Below are positions 27,307 through 35,560 of a stretch of 64,000 bases of DNA, piece by piece (positions within the stretch are counted from its first letter, which is position 1; every line of letters begins with the position of its first letter). The stretch lies in assembly GCA_964496435.1 (NCBI GenBank), contig CAZBZP010000008.1, forward strand, positions 1 to 64,000, given 5' to 3'. The notes beneath the pieces are model-generated. The model worked only from the letters and a program-made list of their open reading frames with translations, was not told where the DNA came from and made no database searches. Source of the stretch: Berkiella sp964496435. Lineage in GTDB: Bacteria > Pseudomonadota > Gammaproteobacteria > Berkiellales > Berkiellaceae. Made by a program: the position numbers and the translations under genes.

Positions 27307-29328
27307 GAAACTCAATAAACCCCTCAGTTTCGTATTGCGTTTCACAGGTGAATCTTCAGGCAATTCGGCATAAATCATTTTGGCCGATTTGCCTTGATTA
27401 TTCAGGGCATTTATATCCGCATGCGCTTCTAAAAGCATCATAGCCCGCTTTGGCTGTTGATTGCTTAAAGCAAGCTGTAGTGGGTTATATTTTTGCTGTG
27501 GGTCAAAGTCATTGATAACGGCTAACATGCTAGGTTGACTTAATAGCACAGCAAAATGAGATAAAGGACAATAGCCCGAGGCAGCTCGACGCAATAGTTT
27601 AGCCGATTGCAGCTTATAAGATTGGTTCGCCGCCAAAACGAGACTGGGCTTGGGGCACTGCTGGGGTTGCTGCTTTGCATTGTCTTTTGAATTCGCAGCT
27701 TCTATTTTAAGCTTTTCTAATTGTGGCAATAGGCTCTCAAGTTCTTTGGCTATATCTACAAGCTTTTCCTCATCTCTTACATCAAAATCATCATCCAAAA
27801 TGCTGTTTTCAATTTCAAATAATGGAGGCTGTCTATTTCTTCTGACGGATTCCAGTTCTTGTTCTTGGCCTCTCTCAATAAATACCCTATCGGCAAAGAA
27901 AATCTTGGTTTGATGGTAGGCATATTCATAATAGTGATGAAAAGCGCCTTGAAAATAACTATGATTAAGCAATCCATATTTTCGGCAGCAATAATTATAG
28001 CGTTGCAATCCGCCATCGATGCCATAATGTTTTTGAAACAATGCCAACCTTTGCTCAGGGGTTGGGGCTAACAACAACGCTTTGGGTCCTAACTTTGCTA
28101 ATGAAAACCAGCGCACTGTCTGGAGTCGTTCAGCAGTGCTGAGCTTTTTCTCATGCGGGTCATAAAATTGAGGTTGAGCCATTTCAACTTTAGGTATTAA
28201 ATTCTCAAAGCTAGTTGATGCCATTATACCACTCAGTAAATAGGCATAAAATTGCGAACTATTTTCACTAGCTTGCACATTTGCTTGACAGGCGAGTAAC
28301 CTATAAGGGATCTCATTTGATTCTAAAAACATGCTCAAGGAAATCAAAAAGTAAAATTGAGCAACATGTTTCCCTGGGCTGATGCTTACCAAATCCAGGG
28401 TTTTATTAGCCATATTGTAGTTAACAGCTAAAAATTCAACAGGTCCCAGTTCTTGATTACAATAAAATAAAAAATGTCTAGGTTCAGTCACTTTGCCTTG
28501 AATGATTTTAATTAATTCTGGCTTGAGCAGATTAAGGGTATCTAAATCCAGAGAATACAATGTAGTTGAAGGTGCCTGAATAACGATTTTCTTACAAGGA
28601 GTGCCATACTCCGTTGCTTTTGTATTTTTGTAATCGACCAATTGCCTTAGCTCATCAACCACTAAATAGGGATCTGCATAGGCTGCGTTGTTTAATGGGA
28701 GCTTCAACGGTGCTACTTGCAAGTCTTTTATTTTTTTGGCAAGCGTGCTACGAAGTGCAAAGCAAAAATCATCATCTAACTCAGCCAAGCATTCTGTTTC
28801 AAAGATTGTCATCCAATCAAAGCATTTATTAAGATATTTGATCTTCTCCTCATGCTGATTTTTCAATGCGTAAAACTGAGCCAAGTTATAACCCACAAGA
28901 GATCCCAAGAGCAAAATATAGCCATGCCCTTGATAATATGCCTTTGCGTCAATACTTATCATCATTTGACGATTCGCAAGCAAATTCATCCCCAATACCA
29001 AAAAGAGCTGCATGGTATTACTATGACGCTGAATTTGTGCGTCAATATAACCAGAGGGTAAAACTATTTTTGCATTATGCTCATGAAGTTGTACTAAATT
29101 TAGCTTCTTTAAAGCCGTAATAAACTTTTGGGTACCTTCGGATGATGAACCAAATTTGCTTTCCAAAGAATGCAACAATTCCAGAGGGTACATGACACTG
29201 ATAGCACTCAGAACTTTGATATTTTCCAACATGGGCTCAACCACCGTAGGAAATTTTTCCCCTAGTTCTGTGAGGTACTTTACATGTTGTTCTCTTTGAA
29301 TTTTGTTTAAACTGATGGTCTGGAGCAT
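27298..29328 (-). CDS. Large protein with C-terminal ankyrin-like repeats
   Basis: 676 residues. The last 90 residues hold ankyrin-like units (NPLQLALSNQQPKRAMMLLE, then AHADINALNNQGKSAKMIY). The N-terminal 500 residues match no family I recognise; they are Leu-rich and soluble, with an acidic linker (LDDDFDVRDEEKLVDIAKEL, about 530-550). No signal peptide. Architecture and the neighbouring ankyrin-like genes suggest a host-directed effector, as in Legionella and Coxiella; this is inference. The 3' end overlaps fabV by 9 bases. Confidence 0.65.
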   Translation of the reverse strand: MLQTISLNKIQREQHVKYLTELGEKFPTVVEPMLENIKVLSAISVMYPLELLHSLESKFGSSSEGTQKFITALKKLNLVQLHEHNAKIVLPSGYIDAQIQRHSNTMQLFLVLGMNLLANRQMMISIDAKAYYQGHGYILLLGSLVGYNLAQFYALKNQHEEKIKYLNKCFDWMTIFETECLAELDDDFCFALRSTLAKKIKDLQVAPLKLPLNNAAYADPYLVVDELRQLVDYKNTKATEYGTPCKKIVIQAPSTTLYSLDLDTLNLLKPELIKIIQGKVTEPRHFLFYCNQELGPVEFLAVNYNMANKTLDLVSISPGKHVAQFYFLISLSMFLESNEIPYRLLACQANVQASENSSQFYAYLLSGIMASTSFENLIPKVEMAQPQFYDPHEKKLSTAERLQTVRWFSLAKLGPKALLLAPTPEQRLALFQKHYGIDGGLQRYNYCCRKYGLLNHSYFQGAFHHYYEYAYHQTKIFFADRVFIERGQEQELESVRRNRQPPLFEIENSILDDDFDVRDEEKLVDIAKELESLLPQLEKLKIEAANSKDNAKQQPQQCPKPSLVLAANQSYKLQSAKLLRRAASGYCPLSHFAVLLSQPSMLAVINDFDPQQKYNPLQLALSNQQPKRAMMLLEAHADINALNNQGKSAKMIYAELPEDSPVKRNTKLRGLLSFSG

Positions 29329-29515
29329 GACATCACTCTCTACACTTGGGGAAGTGCCGGCAAATTACCTTAGTTAGAGAATAAGATCAAACCCAGCTGC
29401 CAGAAGGTAAACAATAGTATTTAATCATCTAACTATTAAAAGCTAGTAAATTAGCTAGCATCTTTGCTTATTCTCTGGCAAAATAAACCAAAATCAATTT
29501 GTCCCCAGGTGTTTT

Positions 29516-30508
29516 ATGTCTTCTCAAGGCCCACAAGCCCTGCTCTCAAGCCAAGAACAACAAGAAAGATTCCAAATAACCTTTGTAGCGATTGTATTCT
29601 GTCTTTGCCTTGTTGCCAGCGCAGCCCTTCCTTTTATCACATTTGCTCTGCTGGGGGCTCTAACAACGGCTTTAATGCTCTCGTTAAAACATTTTAAAGA
29701 AGCAGCCAATCTAGCCTATCAACCCTTGAATGAGCCTTTAGATACGCCTACCAAAGCCATTGTCATGAGTGTGATTACTGTTTTGGGTATTTTCTTTTTA
29801 CAACTCAATCCATTTTCACAGGTTATAATCGCAACTGCTTTTGGCACCGGTTTAGCTGCTTTTTTTATTCATGAGTGTGTGCTTGCCTCACAAGATGCCC
29901 TGAATGCAGCATTAAAATCAGCTTGCCAAAACGCACAAAATGAAGAGGTTAAAAGCTTGATTGAACGAGGCGCCTGTGTTTTTGCTAAAGATGAAGCAGG
30001 CCTTAATGCTTTTAATCATGCTACCCATCAAGCAATAAAAGAGACTCTGCAAAATGCTGCTTTAAGACAAGTAACCACACGTCAAGATGTATTAACAAGT
30101 TGCTATGATTTAATGAGCGACGATATTGTGCAGCACTGGCAGCACACATATCAGAAAATCAAACAATGCATTTCGTCGAATACCAGAGAAAATCGTGCAC
30201 AATTTTATGAAGCAACAAGCAACCTGATCAGTGCTTATGATGCGCCGATTAGAAAAGTAATGACAAGCTTTACACAATATCTGCGAGATAAACTGGATGC
30301 ATCCTTCCCACGAGAACTTCCCGTTGCTGCCCAACAAAACGCCGTCAGTGCCAACGAAGAAAGTCCTGCTATAAGCACCAGCGCTTCGCATGCGCATCTA
30401 TCTCAGGCTTCGCTTCATTTGAGCTCTCAAGGCAATGCAAATAAATCACCAAGCCCAAGGCAACCCCCTGAACTGAGATCCAGAAAAAGCAGGAATACAA
30501 AGCGATAA
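29516..30508 (+). CDS. Membrane protein with ankyrin-like segment
   Basis: 330 residues. Two hydrophobic pairs near 22-60 (VAIVFCLCLVASAALPFITF and ALLGALTTALML) and 82-120 (IVMSVITVLGIFFLQL; VIIATAFGTGLAAFFI) indicate about four membrane helices. They are followed by one or two ankyrin-like units (NEEVKSLIERGACVFAKDEA, GLNAFNHATHQ) and a polar C-terminus rich in Ser, Gln and Lys/Arg. AGGTG precedes the ATG. N-terminus MSSQGPQ. Candidate membrane-inserted effector; function unknown. Confidence 0.62.
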   Translation: MSSQGPQALLSSQEQQERFQITFVAIVFCLCLVASAALPFITFALLGALTTALMLSLKHFKEAANLAYQPLNEPLDTPTKAIVMSVITVLGIFFLQLNPFSQVIIATAFGTGLAAFFIHECVLASQDALNAALKSACQNAQNEEVKSLIERGACVFAKDEAGLNAFNHATHQAIKETLQNAALRQVTTRQDVLTSCYDLMSDDIVQHWQHTYQKIKQCISSNTRENRAQFYEATSNLISAYDAPIRKVMTSFTQYLRDKLDASFPRELPVAAQQNAVSANEESPAISTSASHAHLSQASLHLSSQGNANKSPSPRQPPELRSRKSRNTKR

Positions 30509-30565
30509 GCGTACTATTTTGCCCCTTGAATGGAATTTAACTCAAGGCGAATTAAGGTTAAAATA

Positions 30566-30982
30566 ATGCGCATGACTACGCATCAAAACACCAGTGCTAA
30601 AATACTTTCCTTTCCTTTGCGAGGCGCTCTTGGTTCACCCAAAAAATGGGGAAAAAGACACCTCTCTTTGGGGAAAACTTTCAGCATTGATGAAGTTTCT
30701 GCTTTTCTTCATACCTTGATTCACAGTAATGTCCAAGGTGCTCAACAATTAATGAATGAACTGGGTAGCGAATTAGCAACTGTGCATGGTAACTATTTTT
30801 GTTTACCTTTATTAATTGCTGCGAATAACCACAATATGGCTTTGATTAACTTACTCTTGGAAAATGGTGCATGCCTGCATAGTGCTTTACAAGATGCACG
30901 TTTTCAATATATTCATCCAAAAATGAGAAGTTATTTGAAGAATATGCTGCGCTTTAGGCAGCATATTGAAGACTCAATTTGA
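30566..30982 (+). CDS. Small ankyrin-like protein
   Basis: 138 residues from ATG 30566, chosen for the AAGG upstream; the ORF reaches 30530. Residues about 45-115 read as one or two ankyrin-type helical pairs (NVQGAQQLMNELGSEL; LPLLIAANNHNMALINLLLE NGACLH). Basic N-terminus, no signal peptide. It follows the membrane ankyrin-like gene by 57 bases on the same strand, so the two may be co-transcribed. Function unknown. Confidence 0.62.
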   Translation: MRMTTHQNTSAKILSFPLRGALGSPKKWGKRHLSLGKTFSIDEVSAFLHTLIHSNVQGAQQLMNELGSELATVHGNYFCLPLLIAANNHNMALINLLLENGACLHSALQDARFQYIHPKMRSYLKNMLRFRQHIEDSI

Positions 30983-30989
30983 AATAAGA

Positions 30990-31451
30990 CTATACCGCTT
31001 CAAACTCTGAAAGTCTGATAGCAGCTGCGGCTTTATCTAAGACACCATTGATAAATTTATGACTGTCTTGAGCTCCAAATTGTTTTGCTAACAAAATGGC
31101 CTCATTGATAATTACCTTATAAGGGATCTCAATGCGGGTATGCAATTCATAGATAGCAATCCATAAAATGCCATGCTCGATAGCATGCACTTCATTTAAA
31201 GGCCTATCTAAATGCGGCAATATAAGCTCATCAAGTTCATTTTGTTGTAGGCTGATTTGATGCAACAATTCATGCACATAACCTTTATCAAAGGAGATCT
31301 TGATGCTGTTTTGATCTGGGAATTCTTGAAATGTGCCGTCAAGTAGATCACGCTCAATGCTAGCGATAGCAACACCTGAGAGCTGCCAAGCATATAATGC
31401 TTGCAAAGCAGCCCATCTTGAACCATGACGACCATGTACTTTCTTAATCAT
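30990..31451 (-). CDS. nusB: Transcription antitermination factor NusB
   Basis: 153 residues. RNA-binding, all-helical protein that acts with NusE (S10) at boxA to prevent premature termination of rRNA transcription. Seen: GRHGSRWAALQALYAWQLSG at the N-terminus, the conserved IEHGILWIAIYEL and PYKVIINEAILLAKQFGA, and FINGVLDK. It is the last gene of glyA-nrdR-ribD-ribB-ribH-nusB and overlaps ribH by 8 bases. Confidence 0.95.
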   Translation of the reverse strand: MIKKVHGRHGSRWAALQALYAWQLSGVAIASIERDLLDGTFQEFPDQNSIKISFDKGYVHELLHQISLQQNELDELILPHLDRPLNEVHAIEHGILWIAIYELHTRIEIPYKVIINEAILLAKQFGAQDSHKFINGVLDKAAAAIRLSEFEAV

Positions 31452-31923
31452 TGATTTTGCCTAATAAATTTATCATTTCAAGTAAGCCAATGGCGGCTTC
31501 AGAACCTTTATTACCTGCAGTTGCGCCAGCGCGTGCAACAGCTTGATCGATATTTTCTGTTGTGAGCACACCAAATGTCATGGGCACATTGGTTGCCAGT
31601 TGCGCTTGCATAACACCATTAGCACAAGGACCTGCCACATAATCAAAATGTGAGGTTTCACCGCGAATAACAACGCCTAAAGTGATGATGCCAGCATAGC
31701 GATTGGTTTTGGCAATTTCTTGGCATACCAGTGGGATCTCATAAGCACCTGGCACGCGAAAGATTTCAATTTTCTCCTGCTTAACGCCATGACGTGTCAA
31801 AGCATCAAAAGCGCCCGACACTAATCTGTCAACGATAAACTCATTGAAACGAGCGGCTACAATAGCAATATTTTTTGAGGGTGCGCTAAAGTCACCAAAT
31901 ATCTCACGCGATTTCAAGTCCAT
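31444..31923 (-). CDS. ribH: 6,7-dimethyl-8-ribityllumazine synthase
   Basis: 159 residues from ATG 31923, which has AGGAGTGGAGC upstream; an in-frame ATG at 31956 lies within ribB without a site. Penultimate enzyme of riboflavin synthesis, joining the ribitylaminouracil with dihydroxybutanone phosphate; assembles into a capsid-like shell. Motifs: ARFNEFIVDRL, VPGAYEIPL, GVVIRGETSHFDYV with the catalytic His, and FGVLTTENIDQAVARAG. Overlaps ribB by 20 bases and nusB by 8. Confidence 0.95.
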   Translation of the reverse strand: MDLKSREIFGDFSAPSKNIAIVAARFNEFIVDRLVSGAFDALTRHGVKQEKIEIFRVPGAYEIPLVCQEIAKTNRYAGIITLGVVIRGETSHFDYVAGPCANGVMQAQLATNVPMTFGVLTTENIDQAVARAGATAGNKGSEAAIGLLEMINLLGKIND

Positions 31924-32560
31924 GCTCCACTCCTGGTTGTTTAAGTGTAGACTCACTTTTTCTACGATAGTTAATCAAGGACTCAATTGTCCCCAGCTTA
32001 AGATCGTGCTGTTTCACGAATTCTTCTAATTGCGGTCTGCGTGCCATGCTACCATCTTCATTGAGTACTTCACAAATAACAGCAGCTGGAAAGCAGCCTG
32101 CCAGCCTTGCAAGGTCAACACTGGCTTCCGTATGGCCTTTACGTGCAAACACCCCTTCTGGTTGTGCCATGATGGGGAAGATATGCCCTGGCATTGAGAT
32201 GTCACTGGGTTTTGCATTGGGTTGAATGGCCGTAAGAATGGTGTGTGCTCTATCCTGCGCTGAGATACCTGTGCTTACACCCGTTGAGGCCTCAATGGAA
32301 ACAGTAAAATTAGCCATGAAATTTGAATAGGAATTAGGCACCATCAATCCCAAGCCAAGCTGTTCACAATGTGCTTTGGCTAAGGGCAGACAGATAAGTC
32401 CTCTTGCATAACGGGCCATAAAATTGATGTGCCATGCACTGACAAATTGTGCGGCCATAACAATATCACCTTCATTTTCTCTATTCTCATCATCCATCAT
32501 CACGACCATTTTGCCCTGACGGATATCTGCAAGGATTTCTTCAATAGAATGGATTGTCAT
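31904..32560 (-). CDS. ribB: 3,4-dihydroxy-2-butanone-4-phosphate synthase
   Basis: 218 residues. Converts ribulose-5-phosphate to dihydroxybutanone phosphate and formate. Catalytic DDENRENEGD (about 22-31) and GHTEASVDLARLAG are intact. The length fits a stand-alone RibB; there is no GTP cyclohydrolase II domain, so RibA must be encoded elsewhere. The C-terminal VKQHDLKLGTIESLINYRRK is the segment that would lead into RibA in RibBA fusions, so this may be a RibBA that lost its second domain. Overlaps ribD by 4 bases. Confidence 0.93.
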   Translation of the reverse strand: MTIHSIEEILADIRQGKMVVMMDDENRENEGDIVMAAQFVSAWHINFMARYARGLICLPLAKAHCEQLGLGLMVPNSYSNFMANFTVSIEASTGVSTGISAQDRAHTILTAIQPNAKPSDISMPGHIFPIMAQPEGVFARKGHTEASVDLARLAGCFPAAVICEVLNEDGSMARRPQLEEFVKQHDLKLGTIESLINYRRKSESTLKQPGVEHGLEIA

Positions 32561-33675
32561 GGTTTTAGCTCATTTTCATTTAATGTCATCACTACAAACA
32601 AATCTTCGTTAATTTTTTCAGCATGTGAAAAAAACCCTGCGATATGTTCACTTAATTTTGTCATGCCAGGCAATGCTGCTAATGATCTTGCCTCATTGCC
32701 CAATAACTTAGGCGCAATATAAAGTAATAGCTCATCTACCAATTTTTCTTGAAGCAGCGCACCTACAAGCGTGGGGCCCGCCTCAACAAGCACATCATTG
32801 ATTTCCTGTTTAGCCAAATATTCAAGTAAACTTTTCAAATCTACTTTATTGTTTTTGCTTGGCAAGACAATGGTGTCGATATTATCTTGTGGGGCATGAT
32901 AGCCTTGTTTACACGTTGCAATCAGCGTTTTGCCTTCCTGTTGAAAAATAGCTTTATTTAAAGGCAACTTGGCATCACTGTCTACAACCACACGCAAAGG
33001 CTGGCGAAAAAGGGATTCATCTTTTAAGCCAAGAGAAGCAATGTCCCTCACATTGCATCGGCAATCATCAGCAAGCACCGTTTGGGAGCTCGTTAAAATA
33101 GCGCCACTTCTTGCACGCCATTGTTGCACATGCTGTCTTGATTCGGCGCTGGTAATCCACTTACTTTCACCGCTTTGCATGGCAACTTTTGCATCTAAAC
33201 TCATGCCTATTTTTACACGCACATAAGGCATGCGTTTTTTCATGCGTTTGAAAAAACCTTTGTTTAACTCTAATGCTTCATCTTCTAATACGCCTACCGT
33301 AACAGCGATGCCTGCATTGATAAGGGCTTGCACGCCTTTACCCGCCACATAGGGATTAGGATCAACACACCCCACAACCACACGAGCCACTTTTGCTTTT
33401 ATTAAGGCATCTGTGCATGCCGGGGTTTTGCCAACATGACTACAAGGTTCTAAATTGACATAAACCGTTGCACCCTTGGCATCGATACCTTGTAGGGCAT
33501 TGACTTCAGCATGATGAGAGCCTGTTTGCCAATGCAATCCTGAAGATATCACGCTACCTTCTTTGACAATGACACAACCTACGCGCGGATTAGGATGAGC
33601 ACTAAACTCACCCAATTTTGCTGCATCCAAGGCAAGATGCATAAAAGCAATATCTTGGTCTTCAAACAACTTCAT
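32557..33675 (-). CDS. ribD: Bifunctional riboflavin-specific deaminase/reductase
   Basis: 372 residues. The N-terminal deaminase has the zinc site HAEVNAL (about 51-57) and LEPCSHVGKTPAC. The C-terminal reductase starts at about residue 150 (RVKIGMSLDAKVA) with the NADPH-binding region VEAGPTLVGALLQ. It performs steps two and three of the riboflavin pathway. Overlaps nrdR by 14 bases and ribB by 4. Confidence 0.95.
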   Translation of the reverse strand: MKLFEDQDIAFMHLALDAAKLGEFSAHPNPRVGCVIVKEGSVISSGLHWQTGSHHAEVNALQGIDAKGATVYVNLEPCSHVGKTPACTDALIKAKVARVVVGCVDPNPYVAGKGVQALINAGIAVTVGVLEDEALELNKGFFKRMKKRMPYVRVKIGMSLDAKVAMQSGESKWITSAESRQHVQQWRARSGAILTSSQTVLADDCRCNVRDIASLGLKDESLFRQPLRVVVDSDAKLPLNKAIFQQEGKTLIATCKQGYHAPQDNIDTIVLPSKNNKVDLKSLLEYLAKQEINDVLVEAGPTLVGALLQEKLVDELLLYIAPKLLGNEARSLAALPGMTKLSEHIAGFFSHAEKINEDLFVVMTLNENELKP

Positions 33676-34138
33676 TTAATTCTTCATTTTCCTGGCGTAG
33701 CTTTTGAATTTCTTCTTCAAAAGCATGTACGTCTTGAAAGCGACGATAAACTGAAGCAAATCTCACGTAAGCGACGTGATCAATTTGCCTCAGCTCTTCC
33801 ATAATCCAATCACCCAAGACTTTGGTTTGTACTTCACGCTCTCCAAATGCACGAAGACGGCGCTTAATACGGCTAATTGCTTCTTCCACGCGCTCCATAC
33901 TAACAGGGCGCTTTTCCAGGGCTCTTAATAAACCTTGACGTAACTTTTCTTCATTAAACGCTTCACGACTGGCATCTCGCTTTACCATTCTGGGTAGCGT
34001 TAATTCTGCTACTTCATAGGTAGTAAATCGCTCCTGACACTCTTCACATTCTCTGCGGCGACGTACTTGATCGCCTTCAGCTGCAAAACGAGAATCTTTT
34101 ACAATGGTTTCAGTGCCACCACAAAATGGGCATCGCAT
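33662..34138 (-). CDS. nrdR: Transcriptional repressor NrdR
   Basis: 158 residues from ATG 34138 with an AAGGAG site upstream; the ORF extends to 34198 inside glyA. Zinc ribbon MRCPFCGG...ECEECQERF and an ATP-cone domain (LPRMVKRDASREAFNEEKL; ASVYRRFQDV). It senses ATP/dATP and represses ribonucleotide reductase genes by binding NrdR boxes. The glyA-nrdR-rib order is a common gammaproteobacterial arrangement. Confidence 0.95.
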   Translation of the reverse strand: MRCPFCGGTETIVKDSRFAAEGDQVRRRRECEECQERFTTYEVAELTLPRMVKRDASREAFNEEKLRQGLLRALEKRPVSMERVEEAISRIKRRLRAFGEREVQTKVLGDWIMEELRQIDHVAYVRFASVYRRFQDVHAFEEEIQKLRQENEELNEVV

Positions 34139-34158
34139 AACGTTTGAACTCCTTTTCC

Positions 34159-35424
34159 TTAGGTTTTTGGTGGTCCATAAACCGGAAATTTTTTGCAAAG
34201 CGTAATCACTTCTTTGCGAACACGCTCCTGCACGGCTGTATCCTGGATATTATCTAAAATATCAGCAATCCAAGTTGCTAATAATGCAACTTCAGGTTCT
34301 TTAAATCCGCGCGTGGTGATAGCCGGTGTACCAATTCTTAATCCACTGGTTACAAAAGGTGAACGTGGATCATTAGGGACCGTATTTTTATTAACAGTGA
34401 TATAAGCGTTTCCTAAGGCAGCATCTGCATCTTTGCCCGTGTACTCTTTATCAATTAAGGAAACTAAAAAGAGATGATTTTCAGTGCCATCGCTTACGAT
34501 TTTATAACCTCGTTGTTGTAAACCTTTAGCAAGGGCCTTGGCATTTTTAACAACTTGTTTTTGATAATCCACGAAATCGCTTTGCATCGCTTCTTTTAGA
34601 GCAACGGCCTTCGCTGCAATCACGTGCATTAAAGGGCCACCTTGTGAGCCTGGGAAAACCATGGAATTAATTTTCTTTTCAATTTCTGGATTTGCCCTAC
34701 CCATGATAAGACCACCACGAGGACCGCGTAGCGTTTTATGGGTGGTTGTTGTTGTAACATCAGCGATGGGCACAGGATTTGGATAGATACCAGCTGCCAC
34801 TAAGCCTGCAACATGCGCCATGTCGACCAAAAGATAAGCGCCAACACTGTCTGCTATCTCACGAAAACGTTGCCAGTTGGCAATGCCAGAATAGGCTGAA
34901 AATCCCGCGACAATCATTTTGGGACGATGCTCTTTTGCTAGCATTTCCACTTGTTCATAATTTATTTCGCCCGTTTCAGGATTTAAGCCATATTGAACAG
35001 CTTTGTAGATTTTTCCTGAAAAGTTAACTTTGGAACCATGGGTTAAATGGCCCCCATGATCAAGGCTCATGCCTAATACGGTATCACCGGGTTCAAGCAA
35101 TGCCATGTATACAGCCGCATTGGCTTGTGAGCCTGAGTGTGGCTGCACATTTACAAAATCTGCTTTGAAGATAGTTTTAGCTCGTTCAATGGCTAAGCTT
35201 TCTGCAATATCAACGTATTCGCAACCGCCGTAATAACGTTTGCCAGGATATCCTTCAGCGTATTTATTGGTTAAATCTGAACCTTGTGCTTCAAGAACAC
35301 GGGGACTTGCATAATTTTCAGAGGCAATAAGCTCGATATGTTCGAGCTGGCGTTTTGTTTCAGCTTCAAGCGCCTTGGCAAGCTCGTCATCAAAACCTCT
35401 AATTTTCATCTCTTGGCTAAACAT
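34159..35424 (-). CDS. glyA: Serine hydroxymethyltransferase
   Basis: 421 residues. PLP enzyme that converts serine and tetrahydrofolate into glycine and methylene-THF. Seen: ELIASENYASPRVLEAQGS, NKYAEGYPGKRYYGGCEYVD, DMAHVAGLVAAGIYPNP, and the PLP lysine in TTTTHKTLRGPRGG (about 224-237). First gene of the riboflavin/nusB run, divergent from ettA. Confidence 0.97.
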   Translation of the reverse strand: MFSQEMKIRGFDDELAKALEAETKRQLEHIELIASENYASPRVLEAQGSDLTNKYAEGYPGKRYYGGCEYVDIAESLAIERAKTIFKADFVNVQPHSGSQANAAVYMALLEPGDTVLGMSLDHGGHLTHGSKVNFSGKIYKAVQYGLNPETGEINYEQVEMLAKEHRPKMIVAGFSAYSGIANWQRFREIADSVGAYLLVDMAHVAGLVAAGIYPNPVPIADVTTTTTHKTLRGPRGGLIMGRANPEIEKKINSMVFPGSQGGPLMHVIAAKAVALKEAMQSDFVDYQKQVVKNAKALAKGLQQRGYKIVSDGTENHLFLVSLIDKEYTGKDADAALGNAYITVNKNTVPNDPRSPFVTSGLRIGTPAITTRGFKEPEVALLATWIADILDNIQDTAVQERVRKEVITLCKKFPVYGPPKT

Positions 35425-35560
35425 CGCTCAATATTCCTCTTTTTTGCGCTTTAGGTACCATTGTAACTCAGCTTGATATCCTAAGCCCATCCCCCCAAGA
35501 ATTGAATTAATGGTCCCTTTGAGTTAGCGTGTACCTCACAAACAGTCCCAGGAGCCCTTA

